Part shown: piece after piece, positions 9,927 through 14,938 of the stretch
Numbering within the stretch: position 1 is the stretch's first letter
Layout of the letters: each line of letters starts with the position of its first letter
Assembly (NCBI GenBank): GCA_024811115.1
Contig: JAKOGH010000062.1
Span: forward strand, 1-14,938
DNA from: Terana coerulea
Taxonomy: Eukaryota; Basidiomycota; Agaricomycetes; Polyporales; Phanerochaetaceae
Length of the DNA: 14,938 nt
Direction of reading: 5' to 3'
Translations under genes and position numbers: made by a program
Notes under the pieces: model-generated
Database searches by the model: none
What the model was told of the DNA's origin: nothing
The model's input: the letters and a program-made list of their open reading frames with translations, nothing else

Positions 9927-11386
9927 CAGTTCGCCCGACCGCCGCGCCATCCCGACGTACGTTTACGTCTCGTACTCAGCTTCGATCCCCGCATCGTCCC
10001 GAGATGCCGGTATGCGGCGGCAGGCCGAAAGGTCAGACTCCGCTTCACAGAGCTGATCTCCGTTTCTGCTAAGACTCCGGCACTGTATGTGAGAAATAGT
10101 TGTAGCAGTTGCTGGAAGTATGCTTTCTACGCACTTGCTGTCGATTGAAAATGGCGAGAGAAGTAGGTGTATGCTGCTTGGTGGTGGGGGCCCTTGCCGG
10201 CGGCGGCGTGGTGGCGTCGGCACACCGGCGGCACGTGGCGGGAATGTGAGCAGCGCGCTTTCATCTTGTGAATTTTGACTGTCGTCGATGAACCAGGTAC
10301 GCACGCAGCGGAGCTCAAGGGAGAGATGCCTTACTGACCCGTCGCATCTCGTAGGTTTACAATGTGATGCCAGCCGAATGAAAACATAGAGGACACTGTT
10401 GCGGTTGTCCGAGTCCGGCGTTGGTCTGGCGTCGCTTCTCAGCCCGTTGCCGGGTCCTGCATTCAGAATGTCTACGATGCGCCCCTTCAAAACGGGAATA
10501 TGGCATATGCTACGGCGCGACCGACCTCTCGCGTGACACTCCTGAGTCGCCGAATTTGTGACCGTCCCACAATCGCGGCTGAAGCTCACAAGGGTAACCG
10601 CGGTCATGGGCGAAAGCGTGTTGCAGTTCTCGTTCAAGGCCCCTGCCCTTCCCCGTGCTTTTCATATCAGCTGTACGGCAGCTGCTGTGAGTCCGTGACC
10701 ATCTATCTCTACCTGGAGTTAAAGCCTGAATTCAGCCTTCTGCTGTGCTGCAAGGTTGAACAAAAACAGCTTTGCTGTAACAACATCTAGGCGTCTAGAA
10801 CCTACTTCACACCACGTTGCTGATACCTCCGTCAGTATCTGTAGTGTCATTTCACAAAGTATGTTGGCTCATCGCTGATGCTGCCTTTCTGCTTCGCCAT
10901 TGGTACAGCTATTCACAACTGCGGTGCCTTCCGGCCCGCAAGCGCAATCGTGCGCCTGCTGCATGTTGAGAACCTCTGCCTTTCCTCGTCCTCATATTGC
11001 GGATCTCTGCAGGTTTTTCTGGTGGTGGGCTCGCTGGGATATCTGTGATTTTAATCTTCAAGTCAAGCTGAAGTGGTCCAAGCGCCATATGCTCGTTGTG
11101 CAGAGTGGTTTGACTGTTGTATTCTTTTGGGCGGTCCGGGGCATCTCGGCACTTCTTTCTTACCACAAAGTGGCCGTCCAGTTCTGATCGTGTCCGTCAG
11201 TGATACGTACTGACTTCAGGGCCCTTGAAAATTTATCACAGTCACAGTCAGATGATGTTCGAATGCACTTGAATGCCTTCGATTCCTGTTGTACCATCAA
11301 ACTAACAGTCATGCGAGTAGATAAAGGCTGTAGTACTCCGAGAGGTGCGTCCGCATAGCCCCGCCTGGCATTGACAAACTCACACC
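9927..11386. other. Intergenic region left of the DUF6533 gene
   Basis: Apart from the uncertain ORF at 9963-10637 I see no gene. The right part (about 10640-11380) has moderate GC and short ORFs only, including a plus frame at 10900-11187 with several Trp but no known domain. The 200 bp before 11387 should contain the DUF6533 promoter; no TATA box or clear motif was found. Confidence 0.4.
9963..10637 (-). CDS. Hypothetical ORF, 224 codons, no recognised domain
   Basis: A single uninterrupted minus-strand frame, long for DNA of only moderate GC content; random DNA of this composition rarely stays open this long. The translation starts MNENCNTLSPMTAVTLVSFS, is rich in Ser, Arg, Thr and Cys, and has a proline/arginine-rich stretch (PTPPRRRRQGPPPPSS) at about residues 138-153. 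No signal peptide, membrane helix or known motif is visible. It lacks the introns usual for genes in this window and ends 36 bp from the MITE. It could be a lineage-specific gene, a transposon remnant or chance. Confidence 0.2.
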   Translation of the reverse strand: MNENCNTLSPMTAVTLVSFSRDCGTVTNSATQECHARGRSRRSICHIPVLKGRIVDILNAGPGNGLRSDARPTPDSDNRNSVLYVFIRLASHCKPTRCDGSVRHLSLELRCVRTWFIDDSQNSQDESALLTFPPRAAGVPTPPRRRRQGPPPPSSIHLLLSPFSIDSKCVESILPATATTISHIQCRSLSRNGDQLCEAESDLSACRRIPASRDDAGIEAEYET

Positions 11387-13165
11387 ATGTCCCAGCCCCA
11401 GTCCGATTCAGCCTATATCCACGAAGTGTTGGAATTGTATGTCGCATCACGTACACTTTTGCTAAGTATTTGCTCATAATGACTTCTGTCTAGTCGGCAG
11501 GCTGGCTACTTACTATACTCAATCAGCGGTGAGTTCGTGTGCCTGAGCTCGTATGCTACGCATGACCTGATCATCCTTTATCACACACGTCACTAGCCCT
11601 TACCTTATACGAATACATCATCACATTTGGGCAGGAAGTTACCGCCGTGTGGAAACGGAGGGCAACAGCCACTTCCCTTCTTTTACTCAGCACGCGCTGG
11701 GTGATGGTTGTGCAGGTGATCCTGGCGTTGACGCCTTCGTCGCCCAAGGTATTTCTTCAGCAGCGTGAAAGCTAATGACTTATTGACTACCGAGTTCACA
11801 GAGGTCCGTTAGTCATAGCTTCCAACTGGATTGGTATCTCTCATCTAATGTTTCCAGCTGCAAACCGGTAGAAATTTTGCTGCAAGTGTTTAGTTGGATT
11901 GGATTCTTCCAGGTGGCATGTAAGTACTTCAGAGCTCATCTCATCAGGGACGGAACCGGATATAAATTCGTTTATCTGTGTTCATAGCATTTTCAGCCCT
12001 CCGAGTGGCTGCTATTTGGAGTGAACTGAGGCACCACAAAATCATCTTTGCCGTCATATTTAGCCTTGGGCTTGTACCATTTGGAGTAAACGTGGTAAGA
12101 GGAATCTTTTGCAGCAAACTGATTTCTTAACTGCTTACCATTCACTAGTTTCTCACCTCGCGATTGGTTTTCATATATCTGGGTGCTCCGACTCAGACAT
12201 CATCATGCGTTGCCACCCCTAACATTTCAAACGCGCTAGATGAAATGTAAGAGAGAATTCGGATCTTGCAAGGTTAATAATGTACTCACATATACTCTCG
12301 TAATTAGCCGTAAGTATTGAATCTTCCAAGGTAAGCTCTGCACTGACGAATATTAATTCCCGGTGGTCAATAGTTCCCTTACTGGATAGAAGCGCACTTG
12401 TACTCGCAGATCTATTAGTGCTGGCTCTGACGTGGATCAAGACCTTCACTCACTGGCAGCAAGTGCGAAAAGTCAATCTGTCGCATCCCAGTGTGTCTTC
12501 TTGTCTTCTCCGTGACGGTGAGATTATAGATGTATCGGAGCTGATTAAGTACGCAGCTGACTACCTTACCAGGCACGTGGTATTTTATGTACGAAACACA
12601 CTATTACATGGGTAAGAGTCCGTGCCTCATTAATCCTTTTACCATCAATAGTGCACTACTGGGTATCAACATCGCGCGGATGGTTTTATCCGACCCTAAT
12701 GTCAGCGGAGCGTCATCTTTGGTACGCAGGACACACTGGCAGTTTGAGCTGGTATTCGCTGCTGAGACATTTGTTAACAGGGGGATATCTCCTCTCAGAG
12801 TTCTTAGTGTCGTTGGTAGGCTTGTCACGCGGCACCTGACTCGCTGGAGCTTACGAAGGCTACTGCTGTAGCCACCTTTACTCATGAACCGATTCATGCT
12901 CAACCTACGCCAGCTCAACGACGCCAATCACTCGCAAACAAACACTGACGCACAGCACTTCTCAAGGTTTTCGATGCCAAACTTCCACGTTCCATCGGAT
13001 CTCATTGGTAACATTGGAGAACAACTTGAACATGGACAGGCCGATGATCTGGGGCTTGAAGAGAACGAGGATGAGGGCGAAGGCGCGGAGGGTGAGATTG
13101 CAGCTCTGGAGAAGCAGCCAGACGTAGAGCTGGAGCCTGTTGCTGGGCCTTCAGCCCTTGTGTAG
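11387..13165 (+). CDS. DUF6533-domain seven-helix membrane protein, 12 exons, 366 aa
   Basis: Exons: 11387-11436, 11494-11528, 11597-11748, 11802-11919, 11988-12094, 12149-12246, 12308-12309, 12374-12517, 12573-12588, 12652-12721, 12801-12815, 12872-13165. Phases agree throughout and the sum is 1101 nt. The N-terminal DUF6533 hallmark is ALTLYEYIITFGQEVTAVWK (residues 29-48). CKPVEILLQVFSWIGFF and FSALRVAAIW follow, then IIFAVIFSLGLVPFGVNV, RLVFIYLGAP, ALVLADLLVLALTWIKTF, LLRDGTWYFIALLGINIARM (233-251) and LPPLLMNRFMLNLRQ (269-283), giving about seven helices. The cytoplasmic C-terminus has NIGEQLEHGQADD and a Glu-rich tail. The family is abundant in Agaricomycetes and its function is unknown; a receptor-like role is sometimes assumed from topology. 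The start MSQPQSDSAYIHEVLEF is the only ATG that splices in frame with helix 1. Least certain are the 2-nt exon 7 (alternative: exon from 12315 using an AAG acceptor, 385 aa) and the 15-nt exon 11. No lesion was found. Confidence 0.88.
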
Positions 13166-14543
13166 GTGTGGACTGCGCTGGTATAAAGTACGGAGAACCT
13201 AGATATGTACGCTATGAATATGTTGGATGCTGGTATTCTCTGATCGTGTAGCCCTTTCTCGAAAATCGCGGCCCTGCTGAACACTCGTATGTCATATATT
13301 TATGAAGGCGTATGCTGTATTTATAAGTAGAGCCGTCATATTGCACGACGCGCTGCCGAGTTACACCCTCGCAACTAGTCTAACCGCACCGACTTGGGGT
13401 TCATGCGGCGCCGCAGACTCAGATGGCACCCAGCTCGTGGCCGTTGGAGGCATCACACTGAAAAACGGGTACGTAGACCAGAGCTTGCGGCTCACGTAAG
13501 TATTACAGCTTATTATGGTTGGCTGTTTGACTCTCCGACTCACCCTGCGACAACACAAACGCAAAATCAGTGGTTCGCAGACAAGCTATTCCGGAAATAT
13601 CGACGGATCTGAGTACATCACAATGAGAGTTGTTTGGGAAGCTTTACACCGAGTAAAATACGACAAGCGAGAAGGCTTGTCTGGAGTATCAGGGAGTTTC
13701 TGACCAGCGCAGCAAGTGGCCTCGCGTTCCAGGTTCAACTTGAATACTGTTCCTACGAGGGGCGTTCCCCACTCTCCAGCACACTCGCAATCGTGTTGCC
13801 CCAGTTCCTCTCGCCCAATGGCGATACATATCCGCCACGAGCCCTAGTTGGCACAGTGCGGAGGTGGTGGTAGACGGCGGATTTGGGCGCATGACGGAAG
13901 AAGGCGATGGTACCTGTTTCAGCAACACGGTGCGGGACCAGGCTGGGCATGGGGCATCCTGGGCTGCCAGCTGGATTACGATAGTGGCACTTGTATGCAA
14001 GGAAGAGAAGATGAGGGGAAGATGGATTTGTCCTAGCGAGGTTGAGCCTTCGTCCTTGCTCTGGAGACGCGTTCTGGACGCGAATGCGAAGACCGCGGAT
14101 ATGAGCTGGTTCAGGCACGCCTGTCGCACATGCGGTGAATGACGGTGGCGGCGGCGGGCGTATACAAAGTGATATCAACATTGTGGTAGAGGATGCTCTG
14201 CGCGGGATAGGGCCGTGCGCTTTGGGAGATAGTAGCACACGAGGCCAAGCTTCGAGTTGTACGAGAAGGGTGGTTTGGTGCAGAGCTTCACTTTGAACTT
14301 ATGAGAAAAGTGGAGTATCGCGCATGAGGTGGTCCACCCGGGACCCATCGGAACGCAGTCGTTGCCACGGACAAGACTCAGAAAGTCTGTACCAATAGAT
14401 TCCGGATGGTACCATCGCTCGCCATGGACATCTGGGCGGTATTAGCAGTCTTGCGACACAGGCAGACCTTGAGCTTGCGCCTGCTACGTCTCAACACAGT
14501 ATTGTCCTCACACACTCAAACACCCTCTCTACCTCATCCCACC
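13166..14543. other. Unassigned region between DUF6533 gene and Mpv17 relic
   Basis: The first 130 bp, AT-rich, are probably the 3' UTR of the DUF6533 gene. Beyond it several frames are open: plus 13302-13499 (65 codons, with a GTAAGT donor-like site near its end at 13498), minus 13689-14129 (146) and minus 13753-14238 (161). I could not join them into a protein I recognise. A multi-exon gene may be hidden here on either strand; the minus frames are the longer ones. Confidence 0.4.
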
Positions 14544-14938
14544 TCACGCAGTGATAGGCCAGCTTCGCGCTTCTACCACTATGGCGGTCCTGCTTACGTA
14601 GTCATTTGCCCAGTTGAGGTACACATCTGCTACAGCATGATGTCAGCGAGGCGCACGGCGGCGGCGGCGAGCGGACAGACGTTGATGTTGAACGAGGGTA
14701 TGTGCGAAAGCACGAGCGCGAATTGAGGGCCAATTTCGGGTCAAACATCAGCTAGCTCTGCAGAACAGTGAGGGGCCATGCCTTTGACGTAGTCAGCATT
14801 CAGCTTGAAGACTCGGGAAAGTGTAGAGAAGAAAGACATACCTGCCCTGATTGTGGGTACACCTCCACAAGGTCCCTCCCTTCGACGGCCGTCATGGACG
14901 TGAAGTAGAGCACAATTACAAATAGAGCCAACATGCGC
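14544..14938 (-). pseudogene. Mpv17-like pseudogene, 3' half, running off the window
   Basis: On the minus strand 14842-14938 reads LYFTSMTAVEGRDLVEV, matching FYFTSMTVLEGKDIAEA of the 8325-9250 copy. A 60-bp intron (14782-14841, GTATGT...AAAG) sits at the same place as in that copy. The next exon begins AWPLTVLQS and then hits TAG at 14752-14754 where the other copy has the Trp of CWSMF. About 14722 one base is missing (AACTTCGCG became AATTCGCG). Near 14677 roughly 19 bases that would hold the exon end and the splice donor are gone. The last exon is still readable as VYLNWAND (from about 14625 downward), with a stop near 14544. Helices and family motifs upstream of LYFTSM lie outside the window. 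It is clearly non-functional. Confidence 0.88.

Noticed and set aside
9960..9995. TTCGATCCCC near 9971, resembling a tRNA T-arm
   Set aside because: No matching acceptor, D-arm or anticodon stem can be folded in the preceding 70 bases.
9782..10048. Minus ORF sharing the peptide VLCRKLCRSQIFSGCLSRTTL with a plus ORF at 9292-9594
   Set aside because: The shared peptide is only the translation of the two arms of the inverted repeat, not a conserved protein.
11834..11857. A GT...TTTCCAG segment looking like a 24-bp intron in DUF6533 exon 4
   Set aside because: It is far shorter than every other intron, is a multiple of three, and reads as open coding sequence (WYLSSNVSSCKP) joining smoothly to the conserved CKP motif.
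13905..13950. Minus-strand PAWSRTV with a 14-base match to the start of Mpv17 exon 6
   Set aside because: The match does not extend on either side and neighbouring Mpv17 exons are absent, so it is treated as coincidence.

Overview
The window looks like nuclear DNA from a filamentous basidiomycete, probably an Agaricomycete of the Polyporales type. The three recognisable gene families are interrupted by many 50-76 bp GT-AG introns with CTNAY-like branch points. They also belong to families typical of mushroom-forming fungi: a DUF6533 seven-helix protein, a single-pass protein with a VDD...YTGRW/STTHGTTTKGS/YHQLFF ectodomain, and an Mpv17/PMP22 protein. No prokaryotic operon structure, CRISPR array, rRNA or tRNA was found.

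Layout: 1-2350 has no gene I can support. 2353-3040 is a diverged head-to-tail duplication with a period of about 345 bp. 3041-5335 is GC-rich with overlapping ORFs in several frames and no recognisable protein. A C/T-rich stretch (5336-5480) leads into the first clear gene (5529-7160, +), the single-pass membrane protein, with three introns and one apparent 2-bp frameshift late in its cytoplasmic tail. 7161-7860 is unassigned.

7861-9250 is an Mpv17 locus on the minus strand. It holds a nearly complete seven-exon gene (8325-9250) carrying two point lesions, followed by a heavily decayed relic of the 5' part of a second copy (7861-8061). A third copy, clearly dead, enters the window at its right end (14544-14938, minus). 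A 401-bp Tc1/mariner-type miniature inverted-repeat element with perfect 65-bp TIRs and a TA target duplication sits 272 bp upstream of the main Mpv17 start. 9927-11386 is intergenic apart from one uncertain minus-strand ORF.

The best-preserved gene is the DUF6533 protein at 11387-13165 (+). I reconstruct it as 12 exons and 366 aa. The model needs exons of 16 and 15 nt, and the best reading also needs a 2-nt microexon. 13166-14543 is unassigned.

The genes do not form a pathway; what they share is membrane location. The notable themes are local duplication and decay of Mpv17, several single-site lesions in otherwise well-conserved exons (real pseudogenisation or sequence error), the compact foldback transposon, and the very small exons of the DUF6533 gene. 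All family assignments come from recalled family motifs and reading-frame logic; no database search was run.
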